A stretch of 64,000 nt of DNA from Ahrensia marina (GCF_001293565.1 NZ_JXMU01000003.1:186001-250000); one strand, 5' to 3'. Numbered from the stretch's first letter, positions 19,058 to 28,570 are shown. The notes: generated by a model not told the origin, from the sequence alone. A program made the numbers and translations.

Positions 19058-19756
19058 ATGAGTCTGGTTGACAGTATTCAAAAAGTCTTGGTCCCTATCC
19101 ACCGCGAAGGGTGGCCTTTTATCGGCATATTTGCCTTGGTCACTATTGTTCTGGGTTTAATTTGGGAGCCACTGTTCTTTGTCGGCTTGGTTTTAACGGC
19201 TTGGTGTACCTACTTTTTCAGGGATCCGGAACGCACGACCCCGATTGACGATGATATTGTGGTAAGCCCCGCAGACGGTGTTGTTTCAGCGATTGGACCG
19301 GCTGTGCCGCCTGAGGAGTTGGAACTTGGCGATGATGAGTGGACCCGCATTTCAGTTTTCATGAATGTCTTTTCGGTTCATGTTAACCGCGCACCGGTGA
19401 GGGGCGAGGTGTCCAAAATTGCCTACAAACCCGGTAAGTTCCTCAATGCGGATCTTGATAAGGCAAGCCGCGAGAATGAGCGCAACGGGCTGGTGATTGA
19501 AAGCCCGCATGGCCAAATCGCAACGGTACAGGTGGCCGGATTGGTTGCGCGCCGTATCTTGTGCTTCATCAATGAAGGCGAACAGGTCGCGACAGGTGAG
19601 CGTTTTGGTTTAATCCGTTTTGGTTCGAGACTTGATATCTACTTGCCGAAATCTGCTGTGCCGCAGGTTGCCGTTGGCCAAAATGCGATAGCGGGCGAAA
19701 CGGTTCTGGCCGGTTTTGGCAATGATTATAAACTGCGCGTTACGCGCAAAGGTTGA
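19058..19756 (+). CDS. psd: Phosphatidylserine decarboxylase proenzyme
   Basis: A 232-residue enzyme of the short alphaproteobacterial type that makes phosphatidylethanolamine. The self-cleavage site is visible as RFGSRLD: cleavage between Gly189 and Ser190 yields the pyruvoyl cofactor on the alpha chain. Conserved segments [24 protein letters not shown] and NERNGLVIE are present, with N-terminal membrane helices (about residues 18-50). It is six bases from pssA, which makes its substrate, so the two form an operon. In E. coli-type enzymes the cleavage motif is LGST; the FGSR form is normal for this subgroup. Confidence 0.95.
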   Translation: MSLVDSIQKVLVPIHREGWPFIGIFALVTIVLGLIWEPLFFVGLVLTAWCTYFFRDPERTTPIDDDIVVSPADGVVSAIGPAVPPEELELGDDEWTRISVFMNVFSVHVNRAPVRGEVSKIAYKPGKFLNADLDKASRENERNGLVIESPHGQIATVQVAGLVARRILCFINEGEQVATGERFGLIRFGSRLDIYLPKSAVPQVAVGQNAIAGETVLAGFGNDYKLRVTRKG

Positions 19757-19762
19757 TAACGC

Positions 19763-20611
19763 ATGTCGATGGATGACGCCTTTCCGCCTTTTGAGCCGGA
19801 TGGCCCTGAGAAATATAATGAAAATCAACGCAAGCGATTGCGTGAAATTCCTTTGCGCTATCTGGTGCCGAACATTGTTACTGTGCTGGCCATCTGCGCC
19901 GGACTGTCGGCTGTGAGAATGGCATTTGAACAACGGTTCGAGGCCGCGATCGGCCTTACGCTCGTTGCCGCTTTGCTGGACGGGATGGACGGGCGTATTG
20001 CGCGTCTTTTAAAAGCATCTTCAAAATTCGGTGCCGAAATGGATTCGCTTGCCGATGTCATTAATTTTGGCTGCGTACCCGCACTGATCCTTTACATTTA
20101 TGTTCTCGATGAAACCAAGCAATTCGGCTGGATTGCCGCTTTGATTTATGTCATCGCTGCCGCCTTGCGTCTGGCTAGGTTCAATATCACGCTTGATGAT
20201 CATGCCAGACCCAAATGGCAAAAGGCTTACTTTACCGGCATTCCGGCACCGGCAGCCGCTTTGCTGGTTTTATTGCCTGTTTATATTGGTTTTCTCGGCC
20301 TAGCGGCTGACTGGGTAACCGCATCATTTGTTTCGGTTTACACAATCATTATTGGCTTCCTGATGGTATCAAATCTGCCTGTATGGAGCGCGAAAACGGT
20401 CGGCGGCATAGCACGTTCGGCGGTTATGCCGATTATGCTGATTGTTGTCTTATACGTTGCCGCATTGGCCAACTTCACATGGACAACGCTAACGCTTTCC
20501 GCATGTGCCTATTTGGCATTTTTGCCCTATTCGGTTCATATGTACCGGAAAGACGCGCAAAAATATGCCGTGGAGAAAACCGAATCCGATGAGGAAGCTC
20601 AGAGCAGCTAG
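19763..20611 (+). CDS. pssA: CDP-diacylglycerol-serine O-phosphatidyltransferase
   Basis: A 282-residue membrane enzyme of the CDP-alcohol phosphatidyltransferase family. The catalytic motif DG-x2-AR-x8-G-x3-D-x3-D is complete at residues 73-98 (Asp73, Gly74, Ala80, Arg81, Gly90, Asp94, Asp98). About eight membrane helices follow. It joins serine to CDP-diacylglycerol, and Psd then decarboxylates the product. The stop codon abuts a rhizobial palindromic repeat. The N-terminus is a charged cytoplasmic tail and the C-terminus is Glu-rich. Confidence 0.94.
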   Translation: MSMDDAFPPFEPDGPEKYNENQRKRLREIPLRYLVPNIVTVLAICAGLSAVRMAFEQRFEAAIGLTLVAALLDGMDGRIARLLKASSKFGAEMDSLADVINFGCVPALILYIYVLDETKQFGWIAALIYVIAAALRLARFNITLDDHARPKWQKAYFTGIPAPAAALLVLLPVYIGFLGLAADWVTASFVSVYTIIIGFLMVSNLPVWSAKTVGGIARSAVMPIMLIVVLYVAALANFTWTTLTLSACAYLAFLPYSVHMYRKDAQKYAVEKTESDEEAQSS

Positions 20612-20712
20612 AGCATGTCAGGAAAAGTGGGAACCGGTTTTCCGCCCGGACATGCGGCCAATCAAAGGGTTAGAGCGTGGATGCGATTCAGTGAAAAGCA
20701 GACACGTTCTAA
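20612..20712. repeat. RIME-like rhizobial palindromic repeat, two-palindrome form
   Basis: About 101 bases between the convergent pssA and SDR genes. Palindrome one has outer arms GCATGTC (20613-20619) and GACATGC (20649-20655) around inner arms GGAAAA/TTTTCC. Palindrome two pairs TAGAGCGTG (20671-20679) with CACGTTCTA (20703-20711), with one wobble. The sequence and arrangement match the abundant intergenic mosaic element known in rhizobia (RIME1 type, about 108 bases); the family name is from memory. A shorter relative lies at 52548-52591. Confidence 0.72.
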
Positions 20713-20718
20713 CGTAAC

Positions 20719-21468
20719 TTAGGAAGGCAGATGATAGTTCTGCCAGCTTTGTGTCGGAACATCCCAGAGCATACCTGTTTGCGTTAGCTCTGGTGAGGTT
20801 AGCGGGATGATTTTTGAAGCTGTTTCCTGCGCTGTCGGCAGGCTTTCAGCTTTTTCGCCAGGCATCGCCTGTGCGCGCATATGGGTGCGTGTCGCGCCGG
20901 GGTTTACATTATTGACGCGCAAAGGCGTTTTTTCTGTTTCCGCTGCCCATGTACGTCCTAGAATTTCGATTGCAGCTTTAGAGGCGGCATATGGCCCCCA
21001 ATAAGCACGTGCCGAATGGGCAACGCTTGATGACATCAAAATAGCGCGTCCAGCATCAGACTGGCGCAACAGCGGGTCAGTGGTGCGAATTAAACGCCAA
21101 ACGCTGTTCAGATTGACAGTCATCAATTCGTCAAATGTCTTGGCCTTAACATGCCCCACCGGTGAAATGGTGCCGAGAACGCCGGCATTGGCCATCAGAA
21201 TGTCCAGCTTTCCCCAGCGCTCTGCGATCACGCCGCCCAGCCGGTCAATTCCTTCCAGATCTTTGAGATCAAGCGGCACCAATGTGCATTTTCCGCCTTT
21301 TTCCTTGATGCTGTCATCAAGTTCCTCAAGCCCGCCAACCGTACGCGCAACGGCAATAACTTCTGCACCGGCCTCGGCCAGTTGAAGCGCGAACTGGTAA
21401 CCAATGCCGCGTGACGCACCGGTAACCAAGGCCAGACGGCCCGATAAATCAGGTTTGGCAAGACTCAT
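20719..21468 (-). CDS. SDR family NAD(P)-dependent oxidoreductase
   Basis: A 249-residue classical short-chain dehydrogenase: cofactor loop TGASRGIG at residues 16-23, NAG motif (MANAGVLG), catalytic Ser in ILMSSSVAHS and the Tyr-x3-Lys pair in YAASKAA. Arg20 after the loop suggests NADP(H). It is the last gene of the radA-cvpA-purF-SDR series, 11 bases after purF, a place where rhizobial genomes commonly carry such a gene. Substrate unknown. Confidence 0.88.
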   Translation of the reverse strand: MSLAKPDLSGRLALVTGASRGIGYQFALQLAEAGAEVIAVARTVGGLEELDDSIKEKGGKCTLVPLDLKDLEGIDRLGGVIAERWGKLDILMANAGVLGTISPVGHVKAKTFDELMTVNLNSVWRLIRTTDPLLRQSDAGRAILMSSSVAHSARAYWGPYAASKAAIEILGRTWAAETEKTPLRVNNVNPGATRTHMRAQAMPGEKAESLPTAQETASKIIPLTSPELTQTGMLWDVPTQSWQNYHLPS

Positions 21469-21479
21469 AAAAACACCGA

Positions 21480-22946
21480 TCAGTTATTGTTGGCCAGCAG
21501 CGATAGTTTACGCACATTGTCCGGACCGTCTTGGTCCAGCAAGCGGGTAGGGTACTGGTTCGTAAAACAGGCATCGCAGAACTGAGGCACATCCGCATTA
21601 CGGTTAACTTCGCCAACAGCACGGTAAAGCCCGTCAATGGACAGGAACGACAGTGAATCGACGCGAATAAATTCAGCCATTTCTTCAACGGTCATACGGG
21701 ATGCAAGAAGTTTCGACTTTTCCGGTGTATCGACGCCATAGAAACAAGGCGACATTGTTGGCGGAGAAGCAATGCGCATATGCACTTCACGGGCACCGGC
21801 TTCACGCACCATTTGCACAATCTTTTTCGACGTTGTGCCGCGCACAATACTGTCATCAACCAGAACGACACTTTTGCCTTCCAGCACGAACGGGTTCGCA
21901 TTGTGCTTCAACTTCACGCCCATATGGCGGATGGCGTCTGTCGGCTGAATAAATGTCCGGCCGACATAATGGTTACGGATAATGCCGAGTTCGAACGGAA
22001 TATTGGCGCCTTGGGCAAAACCGATTGCTGCCGGTACGCCGCTGTCCGGAACAGGCACGACAATATCGGCATTGCAGGGCTCTTCATTGGCCAGCTCAAC
22101 GCCGATCTGCTTGCGCACATCATAGACATTGCGCCCTTCAATATTGCTGTCAGGGCGGGCAAAATAAACATACTCAAAAATACAGAAGCGGGATTTTTGT
22201 TCTTCCTGCGCCTTAAACGGGAAGTAGCTGTCAATGCCTTTGTCGGTAATGCAAACCAGTTCACCGGGCTTGATATCACGCACAAAGCGCGCGCCCATAA
22301 TATCAAGAGCACAGGTTTCTGAGGCCAGAATCCATGACCCGTCCAGATCGCCCAGAACGAGAGGTCGGATACCGAGCGGATCACGGCAACCGATCAGTTT
22401 TTTGGCAGTCAGAGCCACCAGTGAAAAAGCGCCTTCAAGCTGTACAATGGCTTCCTGAAATTTGGAAAGAATGTCTTTCTTCTCACTCATCGCGACAAGA
22501 TGCAGAATGGTTTCTGTGTCAGAAGTTGATGAGAAAATGGCACCTTTTCGTTGAAGCTCGCGCTGCACGGTCAGTGCATTGGTAATGTTGCCGTTATGCG
22601 CAACTGTCAGGCCGCCGCCATCAAGTTCCGCAAACAGTGGTTGAATGTTGCGCAGTGATGATCCGCCGGTCGTGGCATAGCGCGTATGTCCGATGGACCG
22701 GTCACCCGGCAGACGTTCAATGACTGAAGGCTTGGTGAACGTATCACCGATCAAACCCACATGGCGTTCAATATGAAACTGGCCATTATCATAGGTAACA
22801 ATTCCTGCTGCCTCCTGGCCGCGATGTTGCAGCGCATGAAGGCCAAGCGTTGTAAACGATGCGGCATCGGAGCGGCCATAGATGCCGAACACGCCGCATT
22901 CGTCGTGAAAATGATCGTCTGCTTCGTGGTCGGTTGTATGTGTCAT
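21480..22946 (-). CDS. purF: Amidophosphoribosyltransferase
   Basis: A 488-residue enzyme for the first committed step of purine synthesis (PRPP + glutamine to phosphoribosylamine). The N-terminal glutamine amidotransferase domain has its nucleophile at Cys17 in ECGVFGIYG after a 16-residue propeptide, followed by LQHRGQEAAGI. The phosphoribosyltransferase domain shows the PRPP loop VVLVDDSIVRGTTS near residue 360. Length is normal. It begins five bases after cvpA, a conserved linkage also found in E. coli. Confidence 0.96.
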   Translation of the reverse strand: MTHTTDHEADDHFHDECGVFGIYGRSDAASFTTLGLHALQHRGQEAAGIVTYDNGQFHIERHVGLIGDTFTKPSVIERLPGDRSIGHTRYATTGGSSLRNIQPLFAELDGGGLTVAHNGNITNALTVQRELQRKGAIFSSTSDTETILHLVAMSEKKDILSKFQEAIVQLEGAFSLVALTAKKLIGCRDPLGIRPLVLGDLDGSWILASETCALDIMGARFVRDIKPGELVCITDKGIDSYFPFKAQEEQKSRFCIFEYVYFARPDSNIEGRNVYDVRKQIGVELANEEPCNADIVVPVPDSGVPAAIGFAQGANIPFELGIIRNHYVGRTFIQPTDAIRHMGVKLKHNANPFVLEGKSVVLVDDSIVRGTTSKKIVQMVREAGAREVHMRIASPPTMSPCFYGVDTPEKSKLLASRMTVEEMAEFIRVDSLSFLSIDGLYRAVGEVNRNADVPQFCDACFTNQYPTRLLDQDGPDNVRKLSLLANNN

Positions 22947-22951
22947 GATAG

Positions 22952-23476
22952 CTAAGTGTCCGTAGCTTGTGCATCATTTTCACCGGAGATCATGCTGTCT
23001 ATATCTTCCGGCAGGAGGTTGATCATACGGTTCGCAACCGTATCGAGAAATGGTTTGGACTTGGCGTTTTCAATCCAGCCGATTTGTGCGTCGCCGACAA
23101 AAAAGTCGATAAACCACACAGCAACCGCTGCAACGATAATACCGCGTGCAGCGCCAAAAACAAAGCCAAGAGTACGGTCCAGCGGGCCAACACGGCTGTC
23201 AATGATCATATCTGCAACCCGCATCGTGATCACAGTCACAACAATCAAGGTAACGATAAAGATAAGACCGGCCGCAACAAGCTGGGAAATAAGCTCGTTA
23301 CCGATGTAATTATTCACCGTCGGCGCGAGCTGCTTGTAAAAGAAAAATGCGGCAACTGCTGCCGCTGCCCAGGAAGCGATTGACAAAACCTCGCGTGAAA
23401 ATCCGCGTACCATTGCCAGCAATGCTGAAAGAAGCACAAGGCCGATAAAAAGGCCGTCTAGGAGTGTTATTGGCAT
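22952..23476 (-). CDS. cvpA: CvpA family membrane protein
   Basis: A 174-residue inner-membrane protein with four predicted helices (starting ITLLDGLFIGLVLLSALLAMVRG) and the conserved GFSREVLSIASW segment and RPLDRTLGFVFGAARG-like loop typical of CvpA. The family is linked to colicin V secretion in E. coli and more generally to envelope stress survival. The polar C-terminal tail (about residues 145-174) is cytoplasmic. It lies between radA (101 bases) and purF (5 bases) on the same strand. Confidence 0.9.
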   Translation of the reverse strand: MPITLLDGLFIGLVLLSALLAMVRGFSREVLSIASWAAAAVAAFFFYKQLAPTVNNYIGNELISQLVAAGLIFIVTLIVVTVITMRVADMIIDSRVGPLDRTLGFVFGAARGIIVAAVAVWFIDFFVGDAQIGWIENAKSKPFLDTVANRMINLLPEDIDSMISGENDAQATDT

Positions 23477-23577
23477 TAAATGCTATTCCCGTAAGAAGAT
23501 CGGTGTCATGTACTTAAAAAACCCGATCAAATTATCCCTTAATTCTGAATGACCAAAACATGTCCGGTTTCGTCCAT

Positions 23578-24984
23578 CTATTTTTCATCACTCTCATAGG
23601 ATAGTGTTTTGCCGCCTGCAATCTTTACGACCAGATCTACAAGTTTTTCCGCTGCAAAAATGCTTTCATCATTGCGTTTTGGTACATCTGAGCTTCCTTT
23701 CGGCAATACTGCCGACTTGAACCCCAGTTTTTCGGCCTCTTTGATCCTTTGACCCGCATGGGGCACCGGCCTGATTGAGCCCGAAAGACTAATCTCGCCG
23801 AAATAGACGCAGTCTGTCGGCAAAGCAAGTCCGGCCAGCGAAGAAATCAATGCACAAGCCACCGCAAGGTCAGCCGCCGGCTCGGAAATCCGGTATCCGC
23901 CGGCGACATTTAAGTAAACATCATGCTGCCCAAGATTGACACCGCAATGCGCCTGTAGAACTGCAATGATCATAGACAGGCGCGATGAATCCCATCCCAC
24001 AACGGCCCGTCGCGGTGTGCCAAGTGATGTGGGCGCAACAAGCGCCTGTATTTCAACCAAAAGAGGGCGCGTGCCTTCCATCCCGCCAAAGACAGCCGCG
24101 CCCGGCGCATTGTCAGCGCGCTCACCCAAAAACAATTCGGATGGATTGGCGACCTGTCTGAGGCCGGATTGCATCATTTCAAAGACACCGATCTCGTCCG
24201 TGGGACCAAAACGGTTTTTAAGGGCGCGCAAAATCCGGTATTGATGACTGCCATCGCCTTCAAACTGAATAACGGCATCGACCATATGTTCGACCACGCG
24301 CGGACCGGCAATATTGCCTTCCTTGGTAACATGGCCGACCATGACAACAGTTGCACCGGTCGATTTGGCATAGCGTATAAGCGCTTGAGCAGATTGGCGC
24401 ACTTGCGTCACCGTACCGGGGGCTGAATCTGCGCTGTCGGTCCACATGGTCTGGATCGAATCGATAATCACCAGATCTGGACGCTTTTCCATGTTGCCAA
24501 GCGTAGTTAAAATGTCCTCGACATTTGTCTCGGCTGCAAGCTGCACCTGTGTTTCATTGGCTTTAAGCCGTTTTGCGCGCAGGCGAACCTGAGCAACAGC
24601 TTCCTCGCCGGACACATAAACAATGTTATGTCCTGCACGTGATAGAGCCGCAGCAGCCTGCATGAGCAGCGTTGATTTTCCAATGCCGGGCTCGCCACCG
24701 AGCAATACGGCAGAACCGCGCACAAATCCGCCGCCCGTGACACGGTCAAGCTCGGCTACGCGGCTGACAATGCGCGGTGCTTCCTCAATCTCGCCATCCA
24801 GTGAGGTGAGGGGAACCACACGTCCCTTTTGCGGTGCGCGGCCCGGCCCGCCGCCAATACCGGCCAGAGGGTTGTCTTCAACAATGGTGTTCCATTCGCC
24901 GCACCCGTCGCATTTGCCTTGCCATTGCGTGTGAACCGTACCGCAATTTTGGCAGACAAATGCGGTTTTTGATTTTTTAGCCAT
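23578..24984 (-). CDS. radA: DNA repair protein RadA
   Basis: A 468-residue RecA-like branch-migration ATPase. Seen in order: the four-cysteine zinc finger (Cys11, Cys14, Cys25, Cys28), Walker A GGEPGIGKST at residues 96-105, the RadA-specific KNRFG motif near residue 255 and the C-terminal Lon-protease-like domain (from about residue 290) with the VGWDSSRLSMIIAVLQAHCG and GEISLSGSIRPV segments. It helps process recombination intermediates together with RecA. Length is normal. Situated between dnaB and cvpA; the alanine racemase gene that often lies between dnaB and radA in rhizobia is absent here. Confidence 0.96.
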   Translation of the reverse strand: MAKKSKTAFVCQNCGTVHTQWQGKCDGCGEWNTIVEDNPLAGIGGGPGRAPQKGRVVPLTSLDGEIEEAPRIVSRVAELDRVTGGGFVRGSAVLLGGEPGIGKSTLLMQAAAALSRAGHNIVYVSGEEAVAQVRLRAKRLKANETQVQLAAETNVEDILTTLGNMEKRPDLVIIDSIQTMWTDSADSAPGTVTQVRQSAQALIRYAKSTGATVVMVGHVTKEGNIAGPRVVEHMVDAVIQFEGDGSHQYRILRALKNRFGPTDEIGVFEMMQSGLRQVANPSELFLGERADNAPGAAVFGGMEGTRPLLVEIQALVAPTSLGTPRRAVVGWDSSRLSMIIAVLQAHCGVNLGQHDVYLNVAGGYRISEPAADLAVACALISSLAGLALPTDCVYFGEISLSGSIRPVPHAGQRIKEAEKLGFKSAVLPKGSSDVPKRNDESIFAAEKLVDLVVKIAGGKTLSYESDEK

Positions 24985-25083
24985 ACAGAATTTCGCACCT
25001 TTGTTCTTGGTACGTTCTTATTGCAAATATCATCTTCAGCGTCAATTTAAGAAGACGGTTCGCGCTAGTAGACACGCTATGGT

Positions 25084-26607
25084 TTACTCATATTGCTCAG
25101 GCAGATGATCATCTTCTGCCAAATCACCAAAGCGGGTAAATTGAGCAACAAAGGAAAGGCGCGCTGTGCCAGTCGGGCCGTGACGCTGCTTGGCGATAAT
25201 AACGTCGGCTGTTCCGGCCACCTTGTTCATCTTTTCTTCCCAAGCAATATATTCTTCGTTTTTAATATCGTTTCGGAAATCCTCCGGCGAACGGCGCGGC
25301 TCCATGTTCTGGACGTAATATTCTTCACGGAACACGAAGAGCACAACATCGGCATCCTGCTCGATAGAACCCGATTCGCGAAGGTCGGAAAGTTGAGGAC
25401 GCTTGTCGTCGCGGCTCTCCACCTGACGTGAAAGCTGGGAAAGGGCAATGATAGGCACGTTCAGCTCTTTGCCTAATGCTTTCAGACCGGTGGTAATTTC
25501 GGTGATTTCCTGAACGCGGTTGCCTGAGTTTTTGGATGAGCCTGTCATCAACTGAATATAGTCAACAATCATAACGTCGAGACCGCGCTGACGCTTAAGG
25601 CGCCGGGCACGCGCGGCAAGCTGTGCAATCGAGATACCACCGGTCTGGTCAATATAAAGCGGCATACGCTGAATTTGGTTCGAAGTGGTCACCAATTGTT
25701 CAAATTCCGCTTCGGAGATTTCACCGCGGCGAATTTTTGATGACGACACTTCTGACACTTCCGACAGGATACGTGTGGCGAGCTGCTCGGCGGACATCTC
25801 AAGCGAGTAGAAGCCGACTACGCCGCCATCTATGGCTTTCATGGATCCATCGGCCTGTTGCTCGCCGCGATAGGCGGCTGCAATATTGGCGGCAACATTC
25901 GTTGCCAGCGATGTTTTACCCATGCCGGGACGTCCGGCCAGAACGATCAGGTCGGAACGCTGCAAGCCGCCCATTTTGGCATCCAGTGTTTTCAAGCCGG
26001 TCGAAATACCCGAAAGCTTGCCTTCGCGCATATAGGCTTCATTGGCCATGTCGATCGCGGTGCGAAGCGCATCGTTAAAGGGTTGAAAACCGCCGTCATA
26101 ACGGCCGGTCTCCGCCAGTTCAAACAAGCGCCGTTCGGCATCTTCAATCTGCTCGCTCGGCGGCATTTCAACGGGTGCATCAAATGCAATATTGACCATA
26201 TCTTCGCCAATGCCGATCAGCGCGCGGCGAATGGCAAGATCATAGATCGCGCGGCCATAGTCTTCGGCATTGATAATCGTCACGGCTTCCGCAGCAAGAC
26301 GGGCAAGATATTGCGCGACAGTGATGTCGCCGACTTTTTCGTCAGCAGGCAAAAATGTCTTAATGGTCACCGGATTGGACGTTTTGCCCATACGGATTTG
26401 CTGGCCGGCAACTTCAAAAATCTGGCGGTGCAACGGCTCGTAAAAATGTTCCGGTTTCAGAAAGTCGGAAACACGGTAGAACGCATCATTGTTGACGAGA
26501 ATAGCGCCCAAAAGCGCCTGTTCGGCTTCGATATTGCCCGGCGCTTCCCGATATAGCGGTGATGAATCATCATTAGCCGCATCTTGTTTGCGCGCTGGGT
26601 CTGCCAT
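25084..26607 (-). CDS. dnaB: Replicative DNA helicase
   Basis: A 507-residue hexameric helicase that unwinds DNA at the replication fork. The N-terminal helical domain (about residues 20-130, beginning PGNIEAEQALLGAILVNNDAF) binds primase; the RecA-like domain has Walker A GRPGMGKTS near residue 225, the DYIQLM Walker B and the LRESGSIEQDAD segment. A strong ribosome site (AAAGGAG) precedes the ATG at 26607. It follows rplI, with 235 bases between them holding the rplI terminator. No intein is present. Confidence 0.97.
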   Translation of the reverse strand: MADPARKQDAANDDSSPLYREAPGNIEAEQALLGAILVNNDAFYRVSDFLKPEHFYEPLHRQIFEVAGQQIRMGKTSNPVTIKTFLPADEKVGDITVAQYLARLAAEAVTIINAEDYGRAIYDLAIRRALIGIGEDMVNIAFDAPVEMPPSEQIEDAERRLFELAETGRYDGGFQPFNDALRTAIDMANEAYMREGKLSGISTGLKTLDAKMGGLQRSDLIVLAGRPGMGKTSLATNVAANIAAAYRGEQQADGSMKAIDGGVVGFYSLEMSAEQLATRILSEVSEVSSSKIRRGEISEAEFEQLVTTSNQIQRMPLYIDQTGGISIAQLAARARRLKRQRGLDVMIVDYIQLMTGSSKNSGNRVQEITEITTGLKALGKELNVPIIALSQLSRQVESRDDKRPQLSDLRESGSIEQDADVVLFVFREEYYVQNMEPRRSPEDFRNDIKNEEYIAWEEKMNKVAGTADVIIAKQRHGPTGTARLSFVAQFTRFGDLAEDDHLPEQYE

Positions 26608-26790
26608 AAATCTCTCCTTTGGTGTTGTGCTTATATGATCTAAAAATCACTTCGACAAAACCTTCATTTGCCCAAGATTGCTGAATATTTTTCTAATGCT
26701 GAATAGCACCCGATTTTCACAGCCTGTGGATAAGGAAATGCTTTTTTGCAGCCGTTTTCATTGACTCTTATGGATTAAATTTCACGCAAC

Positions 26791-26822
26791 AAAAAGCCCG
26801 CTCTGCATTTGCAAAGCGGGCC
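26791..26822 (-). terminator. Rho-independent terminator of rplI
   Basis: On the minus strand GCCCGCT and AGCGGGC (26796-26821) form a stem with a loop of about 11 bases, followed by TTTTT at 26791-26795. It lies 21 bases after the rplI stop and separates the ribosomal-protein genes from dnaB. Confidence 0.85.
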
Positions 26823-26842
26823 GAATTTTTAAGCGATAGAGC

Positions 26843-27460
26843 TTATTCAGATGCAGTTTCTTCTTCAGAAGCTTCTTCTGCATTATCGTCGCGGCGCGGA
26901 CGATCATCGTCTTCATCTTCGAAGTCGGCAAGTGATTCGAACTTGTCTTCGTTCTCGCCGTAGATCGCATCTGCAGATGAAAGATCTTCACCTGATTCCT
27001 GACGCTCTGCTTCATCGGCTGAACGTGCGATGTTCAATGTGATTGTCGTTTCAACTTCAGGGTGAAGCGTCAACAGAACTTCAACAAGACCGATTGTCTT
27101 GATCGGTGTTTTAAGATCAACCTGGTTGCGGGAAACTTTGTGGCCTTCTGCGACGAGGAAGTCTGAAATATCGCGTGTTGTCACAGAACCGTAAAGCTGG
27201 CCTGTTTCACCGGCAGAACGGATAACAACGAATGTTTTACCGTCAAGACCGCTTGAAATTTCCTGAGCGACACCTTTGCGCTCTTCGTTGCGGGCTTCGA
27301 TTTCAGCACGCTGGCTTTCGAAAACTTCGCGGTTCGCAGCGTTTGCACGAAGCGCACGGCCGGAAGGTAGAAGATAGTTACGCGCAAAGCCCGGCTTTAC
27401 AGTAACTTCGTCGCCAATAGCGCCAAGCTTGGCGATACGCTCAAGAAGAATAACTTTCAT
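26843..27460 (-). CDS. rplI: Ribosomal protein L9 with acidic C-terminal tail
   Basis: A 205-residue large-subunit protein. The N-terminal domain ([32 protein letters not shown] region) and linking helix are typical, as is the C-terminal domain up to about residue 148. The remaining 57 residues are very acidic (Glu/Asp-rich with a short Arg patch), an extension beyond the E. coli length of about 149. Related rhizobial L9 proteins are also extended. It is 24 bases after the DUF2232 gene in the rpsF operon. Confidence 0.96.
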   Translation of the reverse strand: MKVILLERIAKLGAIGDEVTVKPGFARNYLLPSGRALRANAANREVFESQRAEIEARNEERKGVAQEISSGLDGKTFVVIRSAGETGQLYGSVTTRDISDFLVAEGHKVSRNQVDLKTPIKTIGLVEVLLTLHPEVETTITLNIARSADEAERQESGEDLSSADAIYGENEDKFESLADFEDEDDDRPRRDDNAEEASEEETASE

Positions 27461-27484
27461 GATGTTGAACCTTTCTCGTTCTTT

Positions 27485-28447
27485 CTATTCGTTTGAATCT
27501 TTATGAGGTGGATTGGAAATCGGCATGCTTCGGGCGAGCGAAAACAGGCCGACAAAAAACATTAAAAACGGTGGAAGCATCGTCAGGATGGTCACGAAAT
27601 ATAAAATGAACATACCGAACGGACGCCATGCACGGCCACGCGTATAGGCATGGAACATAGCGTAACCTGACAGCATGAAGCCGGCCGATATACCGCCTAA
27701 AATGGCACTTGCAACAAGGCTCAATGTGCCGCCGATCAAAGACAGTAAAGCTGCAATACCGAGCGGAATAAGGGAAATCTTTGGCATGCGCAGTGCAGTC
27801 GGGAAGTCTTCCGGCGGGCGCTTTAGCTGGCCCGATGTAGCCGTAATTTTAAGGGCAATATAAAGATTGCCGACCATGATACAGGTCCACATAAGCGGCT
27901 GCATAAACGGCATCATGCCCAGAATTGCCGCGTCAAACTGATTGCGTGCTTCAGGGGAAAACGAGAAGTTCGGATTGTTCATTTGCAAATTGGCAACGAG
28001 TTCATCCAGAACCGGCTTCATCAACTCAGGCCCGTAATTGATTGCAATGCCTATAATAATAAAAGCGGTGCCAATCATAAGGCCCATGCGTAAAAGCACA
28101 TCGGAAAGTGGAAACCAAACAAGCTTTCCCTTCGGTCCGCCCATTTCATCGGCAGGGCGTGAAAGTGTCATCCAATAGGCAGAAGCAGCAGCGGGCAGGG
28201 CCGTTGTTAAAATAACAAAGAGTGCCGTCATTTCATTTGCTGTGACAAAAACCGCAACCGTAGCAACAATTGTAGCAACAATGGATGCGGCAAGGCTCCA
28301 GCCAAGGCCTGCAACCATAATCGGAACAGCAGAAAGAAGATAAAGCAATATGGACAGGCCGGAACCGGTCGCAACGCCCAAGCATAGCAAAGCGGTCGCC
28401 GCACCGGCGATCAACCCTATCAAAATGTCCTGGCCGTTAATTTTCAT
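27485..28447 (-). CDS. DUF2232 domain-containing membrane protein
   Basis: A 320-residue protein with about seven to eight predicted membrane helices and the DUF2232 pattern. It is usually encoded between rpsR and rplI in rhizobia, as here. The start ATG at 28447 has CAGGA eight bases upstream, so the longer frame to 28483 is rejected. Function unknown; the family is related to predicted membrane components of unknown transport or signalling. It ends in a short cytoplasmic tail. Ribosomal-protein neighbours suggest expression with growth rate. Confidence 0.84.
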   Translation of the reverse strand: MKINGQDILIGLIAGAATALLCLGVATGSGLSILLYLLSAVPIMVAGLGWSLAASIVATIVATVAVFVTANEMTALFVILTTALPAAASAYWMTLSRPADEMGGPKGKLVWFPLSDVLLRMGLMIGTAFIIIGIAINYGPELMKPVLDELVANLQMNNPNFSFSPEARNQFDAAILGMMPFMQPLMWTCIMVGNLYIALKITATSGQLKRPPEDFPTALRMPKISLIPLGIAALLSLIGGTLSLVASAILGGISAGFMLSGYAMFHAYTRGRAWRPFGMFILYFVTILTMLPPFLMFFVGLFSLARSMPISNPPHKDSNE

Positions 28448-28504
28448 ATTCGCTGTCCTGCATAAGCAGTTAGAGGTATTCACCCCAACTCGGATTTTCC
28501 GTAT

Positions 28505-28526
28505 CTTGCCGTATTATTTCGGCAAG
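28505..28526. other. Stem-loop in the leader of the DUF2232 gene
   Basis: CTTGCCG (28505-28511) and CGGCAAG (28520-28526) form a perfect seven-base stem with an eight-base AT loop, about 60 bases before the DUF2232 start. Its role is unknown: processing or attenuation is possible. Confidence 0.4.
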
Positions 28527-28570
28527 CTTACGATGTGATTTGTTTCCCGTGGGTGCCGAACACACAAGAG

